A DNA stretch of 64,000 nt from Locusta migratoria (Eukaryota; Arthropoda; Insecta; Orthoptera; Acrididae): the NCBI GenBank assembly GCA_026315105.1, contig CM048744.1:371030159-371094158 (forward strand), in the 5' to 3' direction. The translations under genes were made by a program, and so were the position numbers. The notes under the pieces were generated by a model. That model did no database searches and had not been told where the DNA came from. It worked only from the letters and a program-made list of their open reading frames with translations. Shown here one piece after another: positions 23,301 to 33,329 of the stretch (its first letter is position 1; each line of letters starts with the position of its first letter).

Positions 23301-23660
23301 TTTTACCTCCGGAATATTTTACCCGAGAGGATGCCATCATCATATGTTCATACAGTATAGCTGCATGTCCTCGGGAAAGGTAACGGCTGTAGTTTCCCCT
23401 TGCTTTCAGCCGTTCGCAGTAGCTGTGTGGCAAAGCCACATTAGCTGATGTTACAAGGCCAGCTCAGTCAATCATCCAGACTGTTGCCCCTGTAACTACT
23501 GAAAAGGCTGCTGCCCCTCTTCAGGAACCACATGTTTGTCTGGCCTCTCCACAGATACCCCTCCGCTGTGGTTGCACCTACGGTACGGCTATCTGCATCG
23601 TTGAGGCACGCAAGCCACCCCACCTCGGCAATGTCTGTGGTTCGTGGGGGTGGCCAATTA
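20383..23660 (-). mobile_element. Near full-length RTE-type LINE
   Basis: The element spans the 5' leader (23660-23440), one long ORF (23439-20440) and a very short 3' end that finishes in aagaccataacaacaac in the sense direction. A second copy with the same leader and 3' end lies at 29796-33070, and a 3' fragment at 40225-40600. Short 3' regions with simple tails are typical of RTE elements. It lies inside the 10.1-kb hAT. Confidence 0.9.
20440..23439 (-). CDS. RTE-type endonuclease/reverse transcriptase, 999 aa open frame
   Basis: The protein carries an apurinic-like endonuclease followed by a reverse transcriptase, the machinery for target-primed reverse transcription. Endonuclease motifs are GAWNVRSLN (about residues 75-83), ISEVRWQ, GDWNSVVG and DSDHNLLV. 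RT motifs are GVDDIPSELLKSLGE, PKKSGADRCENYRTISLI, DQFGFRRNIGTREAI, FVDLEKAFDNVDW, GVRQGCSLSPMLFNLYIE and the catalytic LRFADDIVILSE (about residue 760). The C-terminal part ends RDRLVGHILRHQG, then GKNRRGRPRDSYSK. All catalytic residues I can recognise are present and no stop interrupts the frame. The end (KRLA, then stop) is about 15 codons earlier than in the copy at 33052, where the frame continues HDRVLWRAASNQSPD. The ORF may therefore be slightly shortened. The start Met is the first in frame after the leader. Confidence 0.9.
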   Translation of the reverse strand: MALPHSYCERLKARGNYSRYLSRGHAAILYEHMMMASSRVKYSGGKIVPHSDLRAGTTQEDVVIRKDNTGTLRIGAWNVRSLNRVGKLENLKREMDRLKFDIVGISEVRWQDEQDFWSGEYRIINTKSVGGITGVGLMMNKKIGMRVNYYEQHSDRIIIVKIDTKPTPTTVVQVYMPTSSADDEEIEEIYEELKEIIQTVKGEENLIVMGDWNSVVGKGREGKIVGEYGLGRRNERGSRLVEFCTEHDLIVKNTWFKNHKRRLYTWKRPGDTGRYQIDFIMVKHRFRNQVINCKTYPGADIDSDHNLLVMNCRLKLKKLQKGRKIRRWDLDKLKESEVLENFRGRFRQQLTETGGNKTVEEEWVALRDEIVKAAEDKIGRKARSTKNPWISQEILNLIDERRKYKNAVNETGKMEYSRLKNEIDRKCKVAKQEWLEAKCKSVEEFIRRGKVDTAYRKIKETFGDKKSRSTNIKNSDGKPVLSKEGKAERWKKYIEQLYKGNELRDEVVGREDEIGDTILRDEFDRALKDLGRNKAPGVDDIPSELLKSLGEPAMTRLFELVCRLYETGEMPSDFKKNVIIPIPKKSGADRCENYRTISLICHGCKILTRIIYRRMEKLVEADVGEDQFGFRRNIGTREAILTLRLILEDRLRKGKPTFLAFVDLEKAFDNVDWNTLFQILKSAGVKYRERRVIYNLYKSQTAVIRLEGHEKEASVGKGVRQGCSLSPMLFNLYIEQAVKESKEKFGEGIKVQGEEIKTLRFADDIVILSETAKDLEEQLNGMDSVLKRAYKMNINKSKTKIMECGLRKSGDAEGIRLGNETMKVVDEFCYLGSKITCDGRSTEHIKCRMAMGRKAFLKKRNLLTSNINLRVRKSFLKAFVWSVALYGSETWTISSADRKRIEAFEMWCYRRILKIRWVDCITNEEVLNRIGEKRNFWHTLTKRRDRLVGHILRHQGIVNLALEGSVWGKNRRGRPRDSYSKQIQVDVGCRSYEEMKRLA

Positions 23661-24344
23661 ACATAGAAACAGATATATGATAATTACACATATTTTCTGT
23701 TATATGGAAATTATATAGAGCTCATAAGCTATTCATACCACAAATTTATTATTACCATACTTTATTTACCTGAATGAGTCAATAATTTCATTTGAAATGT
23801 GTTCTGCCCCTCTTACCCAAGCAACGTCAATTGTAAATAACCATAGCAAATCAGGATGTGCTTCTTGAAATTCTCGAGTTACTCGTGTGTTTGAATAGAC
23901 TGCCACTATCTGATTTACATAGTAGTAACCTGAAACGAAACTGTATCATTAGGCAACCAGCCAAGTAACTCACTTTTTAAAACTAAAAAAACTCATAATG
24001 GGTCAATCACTAATTGGTTGTCCAATGTGGTTAAAAAGGTTCATCCACTACAATAAAAAGGAGGAACACAGAAATGGTGTCACTTATTCATCAAATGATA
24101 TTCTGCTTAAAAGATCTTCTGTATCAAAATCACACTATTATTTGATTTCATGTAATGATGATAAAACATAGCAAAATGGAATGATTCCATCCACTGTTAT
24201 AATATGCCATTTAAAAAAAACTACCTTTTCTTAACTTTGAAGTGACTTTTGTTATAAATATTTATATAGGTGATGCAATCCTAAATCTGCCAGAACTGTA
24301 CATATTCATAAAATATTTTATGTAAATTTATTAGTCAGGGATTA

Positions 24345-25915
24345 CTTAGATTAGATTTGATTAATTTTTCGTTCCGTAGCTCCATGTTGAGGAGATCCTT
24401 GTGGATGTGGAAAAGTCAAGAAACAAAATTTATAAGTTGAATAATAGATAATACTAATAATATAAATACAGATACATACATTTTAAGTCTTTTTTAAAGC
24501 TGATAAATAATAATACTAATATAGTATGAGTACATGCAACATTAGGTACAATTTAGAAATTCGCTAATGGAGTAGAAGGAGGTGGCCACTAGAAAGTCTT
24601 TTAGGTTCCTCTTAAACTGATCTTTATTTGTAGCTAAACTTTTTATACTTGATGGTAAATTATTGAAATTGTAGTATTGTATCTATGCACTGAGCTGTTG
24701 GGAAAAGGGATATATTATTTATGACAAATTTCATTAAGGAATAAATATACTGAGAGGCAGTAGTTAATATACCCAGTTCTTTGAAGAGGCTTCTACAGGA
24801 CGTCCATGAATTTACTCCACAAATTATCCATATTACACGTTTTTGGACTCTGAAGACTTTTATACCATATGACATTAGGGGATGAAAGTAAGCAAAGTAT
24901 GCAAGCTTGGTTATTTTTATGTCTCCTGTGTCTAATAACACTCGTATTGAAAATACAGATTTGTTGAGTCGTTTCTGCAGTTCTGTGGTGTGCTCCTCCC
25001 AAATAAATTTATTATCAAGCTGTAATCCAAGGAATTTAATACTGTCAACCACTTCTATCTGCTCTTCTTCATACTTAATGCATATGCTGACGGAAAATCT
25101 CTTACATGTTCTGAACTGCATGTAGTGAGTCTTGTCAAAGTTTAATGACAATGAGTTGACTTTAAACCATTTATTAATGTTCATGAAAATATCATTAGCA
25201 GATCTTTCTATAACTATGCTTGACGTACTTTTTATTAAAATACTTGTATCATCTGCAAACAAAATGAACTCTGCTTCTGGTAATGTAACTGATGAGAGGT
25301 CATTAATGTACACAAGAAAAAGCAATGGATCCTTGTGGGACACCACATGTAATTTCTTCACTAGTCACTTGCACTGACACCCTTTGTTTCCTGTTAGTGA
25401 GGTACGACTTGAACCATTTTGCAGCATTTCCCATGACCACATAGAATTCTAATTTACTTAAAAGGATGTTATGGTTCACACAATCAAATGCCTTTGACAA
25501 ATCACAGAAAATACCTGCTGCTTGCAAATTATTATCTAATGAATTAAAGTACATTCTCACTGTAAGTGTAAATAGCCTTCTCGATACCGGAATCTTTCAG
25601 AAATCCAAACTGTGTTCCAGACAATATGCCATTTGAGGTTAAGTGGTTGAGAAGCTGCTTGTACATTACCTTTTCTAGAATTTTTTAGAATGCTGGCAAA
25701 AGTGAAATGGGTCTGTAGTTTGATGGTATCTCTTTATCCCCCTTCTTGAATAGAGGTTTAAATATCTGCATATTTTAGCCAATCAGGAAATATTCCCGTT
25801 ATAATAGACTGGTTACAAAAATAACTTGAAATTGTGCTAAGTTCACAAGAACGCACTTTAACTTTGTTGATATTTCACCGTAACCCCTAGAAAGCTTCTG
25901 AACTCACTTATTAGA
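24345..25915 (-). pseudogene. Non-LTR retrotransposon RT (CR1/Jockey-type group)
   Basis: On the minus strand the order is a degraded NYRPISLLP-like region near 25700, GIFCDLSKAFDCVNHNILLS, KWFKSYLTNRKQRVSVQV, CGVPQGSI, a one-base frame change near 25320, LLFLVYINDLSS and the intact catalytic FILFADDTSILI (about 25250). Then come thumb motifs such as VDSIKFLGLQLDNKFIWEEH. Two open segments cover 25560-25303 and 25361-24660. Upstream of about 25560 there are further frame changes. The 3' untranslated end (24345-24660) finishes with a taatct-type tail. The element is 5'-truncated. The clade is not certain. Confidence 0.85.
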
Positions 25916-26948
25916 AAGATGTATTTAATTTTACAGGAAACATGTTGGGACTAGGTATGTGGCAATGCTCTGAGATACAATTTTGGGAGGCAATATGGGG
26001 ATTGACAGAATGAGGGGAAGTGCTGGGGAGTGAGACAGGAAAGGAGCAAAGAAGGTAAAGAGTGGCAAACTATGTGGGTGAAGCGTCATGAATCAGATGG
26101 TGGGTGGAAATGTTTGAGTGGAGAGTGTAAAGACAGTGGGCTACTATAGTTTGGGTCCTGGATAGTGCGAGAGTGAAGGTCGGGGTGAGAGTTTAAAATA
26201 GGGAAAGTTTAATTTTTAAAACTCACAACCACCAACTGCGAACCAAATTCCTAAACACGCAGAAACACGAATTGTGATTGCGACTGTTTGACTCGTTTTC
26301 TAGGGGATGATATCACACGTTTGCAGCTTTCCTTCCCTGTATATGATTAACAAAACAATTTCATAATAAAATCAAGTTCATGAGAGAAAAGGGTGTACTA
26401 ACTACTATTTTTGAAAACATGTGAAAGTTCACTTTATGTTGTTTATTTCACAATCTTAGAACCCTGTGGCTGATACGTCTGTACGTCAACACATTTATCA
26501 AATAAAGTTACAGCTCGTGAGCTCCCAGACAAAGACTCGTGCAAAGTATGGAAAGAAATTTGTTTGGGAATGCTTTTATCCCGAACTAGGATACCTTACA
26601 AGATGTATTACATTTAAAACTGACATCAAATGTGTCGTGTACATTTTTTCAATCTGTAACTGACATGACCTCATTGAATACTTGTGAAAATATATATTGG
26701 AATGAATATTAAAGTGAACTGATATTTACTGGATTGACTTATTTAGGAGTAGTAAAAATGTCTCAATGCAACATAATAAGCACACCTTTTAATTTCATGC
26801 CAGATGTGTCTCTGTAGTCTCCTTTATAGAGAGCACACTTGATACTGTCGAGAAACACCCAGCTCGGCCACTCCTGCCGCCCCCAGATATGTGCCGTTTG
26901 GGGTCATGGCCCCCCTGGCACCCTCCACGCTACGCCACTGCTAGTTCC

Positions 26949-27227
26949 TGCTCCCATCACCTTCCCCTCCCCTCCTCTTCCCTGCACCCCTGCCCAAATT
27001 CTAGGCTCATGTACATCTCCCATTCTGCCACATACTTCAGCCCTTCCCCTTTCCTTCCTCCCTGTCCATCAGACAACATTAGTCCCCCCATCCCCCATCC
27101 CCCACCCCCATCATGCAGCCCTCTCTTCCCTTCCTGCTTCCCTCACTACTGGTTGCTTTCACCTTGGCCATGCTGATTCCCACAATTTAGCCACAGCAGA
27201 CAGAGATCGTGGTCATGATAGTGATTT

Positions 27228-27273
<46 letters not shown>

Positions 27274-27460
27274 TGTGTGTGTGTGTTTGTTTGTATGTTT
27301 GTTTTTCTGCCTGATGAAGACCGTAATGGTCGAAAGCTTTTTAAAGTTGTCTGTTGTGTGTGCCTATCTGCGGCTTATTGATTTGTCTCTGTGGTGAGTT
27401 GTATTCTATCCTCCTAAAAATATTGTTAAACCCTTCCTGGAATTTCCATTGTTTGACTTA
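26949..27460 (+). mobile_element. Penelope-like element, second copy, 3' part
   Basis: After the hAT target duplication, PLE-type 3' sequence resumes: a long C-rich stretch, a (GT)n microsatellite (27232-27291), then ctgatgaagaccgtaatggt, cgaaagct and tgtgcctatctgcggctta. The order C-rich tract, (GT)n, tgatgaag-hairpin-gaaagct, then tgtgcctatctgcg fits my memory of PLE ends in locust sequence. The copy at 14330-16799 supplies the missing 5' part. ORFs read through this tract are low-complexity artefacts. Confidence 0.7.
27311..27335 (+). ncRNA. Hammerhead-like ribozyme core of a PLE
   Basis: CTGATGA (27311-27317), one A, a helix gacc/ggtc around gtaat, then GAAA (27332-27335) match the conserved core and helix II of a hammerhead ribozyme. 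Hammerhead motifs are known from Penelope-like elements. The extra A between CTGATGA and the helix departs from the usual core. Helices I and III were not resolved by eye, so activity is unproven. Confidence 0.5.
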
Positions 27461-27542
27461 GTAAATATGTTGTACATCACGATTTACATTACTATTTCCT
27501 CATCAGCCATCAAATTATTAACTTATTTCATGATGTTTTCAG

Positions 27543-27842
27543 GTTGAAGACTACAGCTCAGGTATGGTTGCAGCTTGTGAACTTGCAGATGAACTTTTGT
27601 CCCTTAAAGAGTCAAGTGAGCTGACAGCTGAAAAATGTAAAAATCTGAAGGAAAAGTATCAGTTTTTACAGTTTCAACTTCCACGGCAGTTTCCACAGCA
27701 AACTCCAAATGAATTACATACAGCAAAGTGCGGTGACTCAGGTATTGGAGTATTGTCAACTGTTGATGAAGTTTGCCTTGAGGTCCTCTCTGATATTATT
27801 GAGGCTATAACAAAAGAAACTGAATCACAAATGGTTCTTTAA
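27543..27842 (+). CDS. Possible terminal exon of an unrecognised host gene
   Basis: A splice acceptor (tgatgttttcag, ending 27542, preceded by a T-rich stretch) is followed by 99 codons open in one frame to TAA at 27840. The peptide begins VEDYSSGMVAACELADELLS and includes LTAEKCKNLKEKYQFLQFQL, which looks helical and coiled-coil-like. It is acidic towards the end (EVCLEVLSDIIEAITKETES). An AATAAA lies 127 bases downstream (27969). Composition and lack of any retroelement motif set it apart from its neighbours. I do not recognise the protein. An internal Met at 27564 would also give a 92-codon ORF, but the acceptor makes an exon more likely. The upstream intron would contain the PLE and its 10-kb hAT. 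Confidence 0.5.
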   Translation, partial: VEDYSSGMVAACELADELLSLKESSELTAEKCKNLKEKYQFLQFQLPRQFPQQTPNELHTAKCGDSGIGVLSTVDEVCLEVLSDIIEAITKETESQMVL

Positions 27843-27968
27843 ATCTCCTTCCATGAAGAGGATATGGATAGTAACATATTAGAACAATGAAGTTTATTGT
27901 GTATATAATTTATCACACTAATTTCCATTGTCATTAAATTTTTATCGCATTAAAATGATGAATTTGTC

Positions 27969-27974
27969 AATAAA
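27969..27974 (+). terminator. Candidate polyadenylation signal
   Basis: AATAAA lies 127 bases after the stop of the putative terminal exon and is followed by T-rich sequence. The hexamer is common by chance in AT-rich DNA. Confidence 0.35.
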
Positions 27975-28394
27975 TAATGTTTATGAATGGTTAATTTTCA
28001 TTAATTTCATGATCCTCAGTTGCTCACATATGTTCTAAAAGATTTCAGAAAAATGTAACAATGGAAAGTCTAGGTTGGAATGTCAATAATATGAGGATAG
28101 GTAGCAACTGACAGTAAAGACAGGCACTTAGAAAAGACAATCATAGATATCATATTCAATCACTATGACTTTTTAGCCATAACCTTCATAGAAAAAGAGA
28201 ATACATACATTCACACAATAATGCATGTGTTATGTAATGCACACTGTTGTGATGTTTGCAAACACTCGCCACATTTGCTGGAGTCACCCTCTTTTCTAGC
28301 CACAGCATAAGGCAGGAACTAGTAATCTGTTGGGTTACTTTGTCTCAAACTGTACCAGTGTAACCTTGGCTGCAGCATCCCATTTGCCTGGGAT

Positions 28395-28592
28395 CACATT
28401 TTCCTGGCCTCATCATAGTTACCCCTCTGCTGTGTTTGCACCTACAGTATGGCTACCTGTATCTTGAGGCATTCAAGCCACCCCACCCAGGTAATGTCTG
28501 TGGTTTATGGGGACTGGGTCAAGTGAATACTGAGTTCTAAATACAAAATCATTCGGGAGTATTACAGGAGTAGGTATAACAATGAATAAGAA
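28395..28592. mobile_element. Rearranged RTE LINE fragment (5' leader inverted)
   Basis: 28395-28508 matches the RTE leader on the minus strand (ctctgctgtgtttgcaccta, aagccaccccaccc). 28530-28592 matches an internal RTE segment on the plus strand (aaatacaaaatcattcggga, caggagtagg, aatgaataagaaa; compare 30370-30430). Two pieces in opposite orientation from one element family suggest a 5' inversion. Confidence 0.65.
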
Positions 28593-29598
28593 ATAAATGC
28601 TTCGAATGTGCGTTCCCCGCGATGTCGCCAAACATAGATGCAACCATCAATCAAAGAATGTTCAAATGTTTGTTAAGCTTATGGGACATAACTACAGGGT
28701 CATCAGTCCCTAAACTTACAAACTACTTATCAACTACCTTATACTAAAGACGGCACAAATATCCATGCCCGAGGGGGGATTTGAACCCCCGACCGTAGTG
28801 GCCGTGCAGACCGTGACTGGAGCGCCTCAGTCTCCTCGGCCACCGCAGCCGGCGATGCAACCATCATGATGCTGTAAACAGAACCTGGATTCATCTGAAA
28901 AAAAAAATGATGTTTTGCCATTTGTGCACCCAGGTTAGTCATTACATACACCGTCGCAGGCGCTCCTGTCTGTGATGCAGCGTCAAGGGTAATCGCAGCC
29001 ATGGTCTCCGATCTGATATTCTATGCTGCTGCAAACGTCATCGAACTGTTTGTGCAGATGGTTGTTGTCTTGGAAACATCCCCATCTGTTGACTCAGGGA
29101 TCGAGACGTGGCTGCAGTATCCGTTACAATCATGTGGATAAGATGCCTGTCTTCTTGACTGCAAGTGATACGAGGCCATTGGGATCTAGCACGATGTTCC
29201 GTACTGCCCTCCTGAAACAACCGATTCGATATTCTGCTAACAGTCATTGGATCACAACCAACGGAAGCAGCATTGTCGCGATACAATAAAACACAATCGC
29301 GAAGGCTACAATCCGACCTTTATCAAAGTCGGAAACTTGATTATGCATTTCTCCTCCTTACACGAGGCATCACAACAATGTTTTCATCAGGCAATGCTGA
29401 TGAACTGCCAATTGAGATCGGTTGGAAACTTTCCTTATGTCAGCACGTTGTAGGTGTCACCACTGGTGTAAACTTTGTGTGAATACTCTGAAAAGCTAAT
29501 CATTTGCATATCACAGCATCTTCTTCCTGTCTGTTAAATTTCGCATCTGTAGCATGTCATCTTCGTGGTGTAGCGATTTTAATGTCCAGTGTATCATA
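28593..29598 (-). pseudogene. Tc1-like element, truncated, carrying a SINE
   Basis: This is the same family as 38773-40165 and 56327-57685. Minus-strand text includes DPMTVSRISNRLFQEGSTEH (helix-turn-helix region) and LIHMIVTDTAATSRSLSQQM. The element starts inside the gene (near gatgtcgccaaacatagatg), so about 450 bp of the 3' part and one terminal repeat are missing. The right terminal repeat gtgtagcgattttaatgtcc is present near 29570-29590. Multiple frame breaks are present. A SINE with a 13-bp duplication interrupts it. Confidence 0.85.
28650..28853 (-). repeat. SINE, main family, full length with 13-bp target duplication
   Basis: The complete tRNA-like head (A-box region tggccgaggagactgaggcg, B-box ggttcaaatcc on the minus strand) is joined to the body and tail. 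It is flanked by gatgcaaccatca at 28637-28649 and 28854-28866. Confidence 0.95.
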
Positions 29599-29670
29599 AT
29601 TATTCAATCACATTACACAGTGTAAATTTTCTAAATTTATCACAAAATAAAAATAACCAGAGAATTTAGA

Positions 29671-29769
29671 TCCTGAATGCTCCATGTTCAGCTGTGGTCA
29701 CACTTGTTTCATCCTTCATCATAAAGGATGAAGCACTTGCCCACAGCTGAACACAGGACATTCAGGCTC
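29671..29769. repeat. Imperfect palindrome (~45-base arms)
   Basis: The left arm starts cctgaatgctccatgttcag and reaches tttcatccttcat. The right arm is its near reverse complement, from aaggatgaagcact to cacaggacattcagg. A loop of only a few bases separates them. The same region in the right R copy (43680-43730) keeps just one arm clearly. Confidence 0.7.
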
Positions 29770-29795
29770 TAAATTTAATTTCATATGTAATTGTT

Positions 29796-32700
29796 TCCAT
29801 GAACCACAGACATTGCTGAGGTGGGGTGGCTTGCGTGCCTCAATGATGCAGATAGACGTACCGTAGGTGCAACCACAGCGGAGGGGTATCTGTGGAGAGG
29901 CCAGACAAACGTGTGGTTCCTGAAGAGGGGCAGCAGCCTTTTCAGTAGTTACAGGGGCAACAGTCTGGATGATTGACTGAGCTGGCCTTGTAACATCAGC
30001 TAATGTGGCTTTGCCACACAATTACTGCGAACGGCTGAAAGCAAGGGGAAACTACAGCCGTAATTTTTCCCGAGGACGTGCAGCTCTACTGTATGAACAT
30101 ATGATGATGGCATCCTCTTGGGTAAAATATTCCGGAGGTAAAATAGTCCCCCATTCGGATCTCCGGGTGGGGACTACTCAGGAGGATGTAATCATCAGGA
30201 AAGACAATACTGGCATTCTACGGGTCGGAGCATGGAATGTTCGATCCTTTAATCGAGTAGGAAAATTAGAAAATTTAAAAAGGAAAATGGGTAGGTTGAA
30301 GTTAGATATAGTGGGGATTAGTGAAGTTCGGAGGCAGGATGAACAGGATTTCTGGTCAGGTGAGTACAGGATTATAAATACAAAATCAGTTGGGGGTATC
30401 ACAGGAGTAGGATTGATAATGAATAAGAAAATAGGAATGCGGGTAAACTACTATGACCAGCACAGCGATCGCATTATCATTGTCAAGATAGATACGAAGC
30501 CAACACCAACAACAGTAGTACAGGTTTATATGTCAACTAGCTCTGCCGGTGATGAAGAAATCGAAGAAATATATGAGGAGCTAAAGGACATTATTCAGAC
30601 AGTTAAGGGAGAGGAAAACTTAATTGTTATGGGGGACTGGAATTCGGTAGTAGGAAAAGGAAGGGAAGGGGAGATAGTAGGTGAATATGGTCTGGACAAA
30701 AGGAATGAAAGAGGAAGCCGCCTGGTAGAATTTTGCACAGAACATAATTTAGTTATAACAAACACCTGGTTTAAGAATCACAAAAGAAGGTTGTATACGT
30801 GGAAGAGACCAGGAGACACTGGGAGATACCAGATAGATTTTATAATGGTAAGACATAGATTTCGGAACCAGGTTTTAAACTGTAAAACTTACCCAGGGGC
30901 AGATATAGACTCTGACCATAACTTTTTGGTTATGAACTGTAGGCTGAAACTGAAGAAACTACAAAAGGGTAGGAAAATAAGGAGATGGGACCTGGATAAA
31001 TTGAAGGAACCTGAAGTTCTTAAGCTTCAGGCAACAATTGACAGAAACAGGGGAAAATAAAACAGTTGAGGAGGAATGGGTAAAATTGAGAGATGAAATA
31101 GTGAAGGCAGCAGAGGACAAAATAGGTAGGAAGGCAACACTTACAAAGAATCCTTGGATATCACAGGAGATACTAAATTTAATCGATGAAAGGAGAAAAT
31201 ATAAAAATGCAGTAAATGAAATGGGCAAAATGGAGTACAGATGACTAAGAAATGAGATTGACAGGAGTTGCAAAATGGCTAAGCAGGAGTGGCTAGAAGG
31301 CAAATACAGGGATGTAGAAGAATGTATAAATAGGGGGAAAATAGATACAGCCTACCAGAAAGTAAAAGAAACATTTGGAGATAAGAAAAACAGCTCTATG
31401 AATATCAAGGACACTGATGGCAAACCAGTTCTCAGCAAAGAAGGGAAAGCTGAAAGATGGAAAGAGTATATAGAGAGGCTCTACAAAGGAAATGAACTTC
31501 GAGACAATATTGTAGAAAGGGAAGAGGATGTAGATGAAGATGAAATAGGAGATACTGTACTGAGAGAAGAATTTGACAAAGCCCTGAAAGACCTAAGTCG
31601 AAACAAGGCCCTTGGAGTAGATGATATTCCCTCAGAGCTACTGAAGTCTCTGGGAGCACCAGCCATGACAAAATTATTTCACCTGGTGTGTAAGATGTAT
31701 GAGACAGGTGAAGTACCCTCAGACTTCAAGAAAAATGTTATAATCCCCATTCCAAAGAAAGCAGGTGCAGACAAGTGTGAAAACTACAGAACCATCAGTT
31801 TAATAAGTCATGGTTGCAAAATATTAACACGAATTATATACAGAAGGATGGAAAAGCTGGTAGAAGCCGACCTCGGAGAAGATCAGTTTGGGTTCAGGAG
31901 AAATGTAGGAACACGTGAGGCAATACTCACTCTACGGCTTATCCTAGAAGATAGATTAAGAAAAGGCAAACCTACATTTCTAGCTTTTGTAGATTTGGAG
32001 AAGGCTTTTGACAATGTTGATTGGAATAAACTCTTTACAAGTTCTGAAGCAAGCAGGAGTAAAGTATAGGGAGCGTAAGGTTATTTACAACTTGTATAAA
32101 AACCAGACAATGGTTGACAGAGTTGAAGGGCATGAAAGGGATGCAGTGGTTGGAAAGGGAGTAAGACAGGGTTGTTGCCTTTTCCCAGTGTTGTTCAATT
32201 TGTACATTGAGCAAGCTATGAAAGAAAGCAAGGAAAAATTTGGAGAAGGAATTAAAGTTCAAGGTGAAGAATTAAAAACATTGCGTTTTGCCGACGACAT
32301 AGTAATTCTGTCAGATACAGCAAAGGACCTGGAAGAGCAATTGAACGGAATGGACAGTGTGCTGAAAGGTGCATATAAGATGAAAATTAACAAGAGTAAA
32401 ACTAGGGTAATGAAGTGCAGTGTAAGAAAATCAGGTGATGCTGTAGGAATTAGATTAGGTAATGAAACAATAAAGGAGGTAGATGAGTTTTGTTACTTGG
32501 GCAGTAAAATAACAAATGATGGTCGCAGTACAGAGGACATAAAATGCAGAATGGCAATGGGTAGAAAAGTGTTCTTGAAAAAGAGAAATTTGTTAACAGC
32601 GAATATTGATTTAAGCGTAAGGAAGTCCTTTCTGAAGGCATTTGTATGGAGTGTTGCCTTGTATGGAAGTGAAACATGGACGATAAACAGTGCGGACAGG

Positions 32701-33070
32701 AAGAGCATTGACGCTTTTGAAATTTGGTGCTACAGAAGAATGCTGAAGATTACGTTGGTGGGATCGCGTAACTATTGAGGAGGTACTGAACAGAATTGGG
32801 GAGAAAAGACATTTCTGGCATACCTTGACTAAAAGAAGGGATAGATTGGTAGGACACATTCTTAGACATCAAGGAATTGTGAATTTTGCGTTGGAGGGAA
32901 GTGTGTGGGGTAAAAACCGCAGAGGAAGACCAAGAGATGGATACAGTAAGCAGATTCAGACAGATGTAGGTTGCCGTTCTTATGTAGAGATGAAGAGGCT
33001 TGTTCATGATAGGGTATTGTGGAGAGCTGCATCAAACCAGTCTCCGGACTGAAGACCACAACAACAAACA
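29796..33070 (+). pseudogene. Full-length but broken RTE-type LINE
   Basis: This is the same family and organisation as 20383-23660. It has the same leader, then an ORF starting MALPHNYCERLKARGNYSRN at 30005. Endonuclease motifs are intact (GAWNVRSFN, GDWNSVVG, DSDHNFLV). A frame change occurs near 31030, a stop near 31243 (KMEYR, then tga), a frame change near 32035 just after KAFDNVDW, and another near 32765. The RT catalytic box LRFADDIVILSD is intact. The C-terminus ends WRAASNQSPD at 33052, followed by the short 3' end aagaccacaacaacaa. The site, inside repeat R, shows an imperfect short duplication (aattgttt and aactgttt). Confidence 0.9.
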
Positions 33071-33329
33071 ACTGTTTCTGAGCTTCGCCAGATGGTTATA
33101 TGCAAATCCCTATACAGAGGAAGCCATGCAAAATTGTCATAGTTTTCTCTACATATTTGCAACTTTCGAATAATTGGACTATAAGAATGAAAAGACTGAC
33201 CACTTGAAAATTCAAACAGTTGTACAATATGGTCGAAAAATAACAGTTTTATACAATGATGCCCACAGGGTTATGATATTTATTGACTTAATGGTAATTG
33301 TACAAAAACCTAGAGCACATGGTTAAAAA

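Larger units (their letters stand above)
16800..26940. mobile_element. 10.1-kb hAT-type non-autonomous transposon loaded with retroelements
   Basis: The termini are inverted: cagtggcctagcgtgga at 16800 and, on the other strand, cagtggcgtagcgtgga ending at 26940. The flanks carry an 8-bp direct duplication, ctagttcc, at 16792-16799 and 26941-26948. CAGTGGC-type ends with an 8-bp target duplication are typical of hAT elements. No hAT transposase was recognised inside. The interior is filled by a SINE split by a LINE (18232-20277), an RTE LINE (20383-23660) and another LINE (24345-25915). Without these, roughly 3 kb of original element would remain. Just inside the left end lies a C-run (about 16850-16871). 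16880-18231, 23661-24344 and 25916-26860 show no recognised genes. Confidence 0.8.

Noticed and set aside
26839..27397. Proline-rich and Cys/Val-repeat ORFs
   Set aside because: They result from a C-rich stretch and the (GT)n tract of the PLE 3' region.
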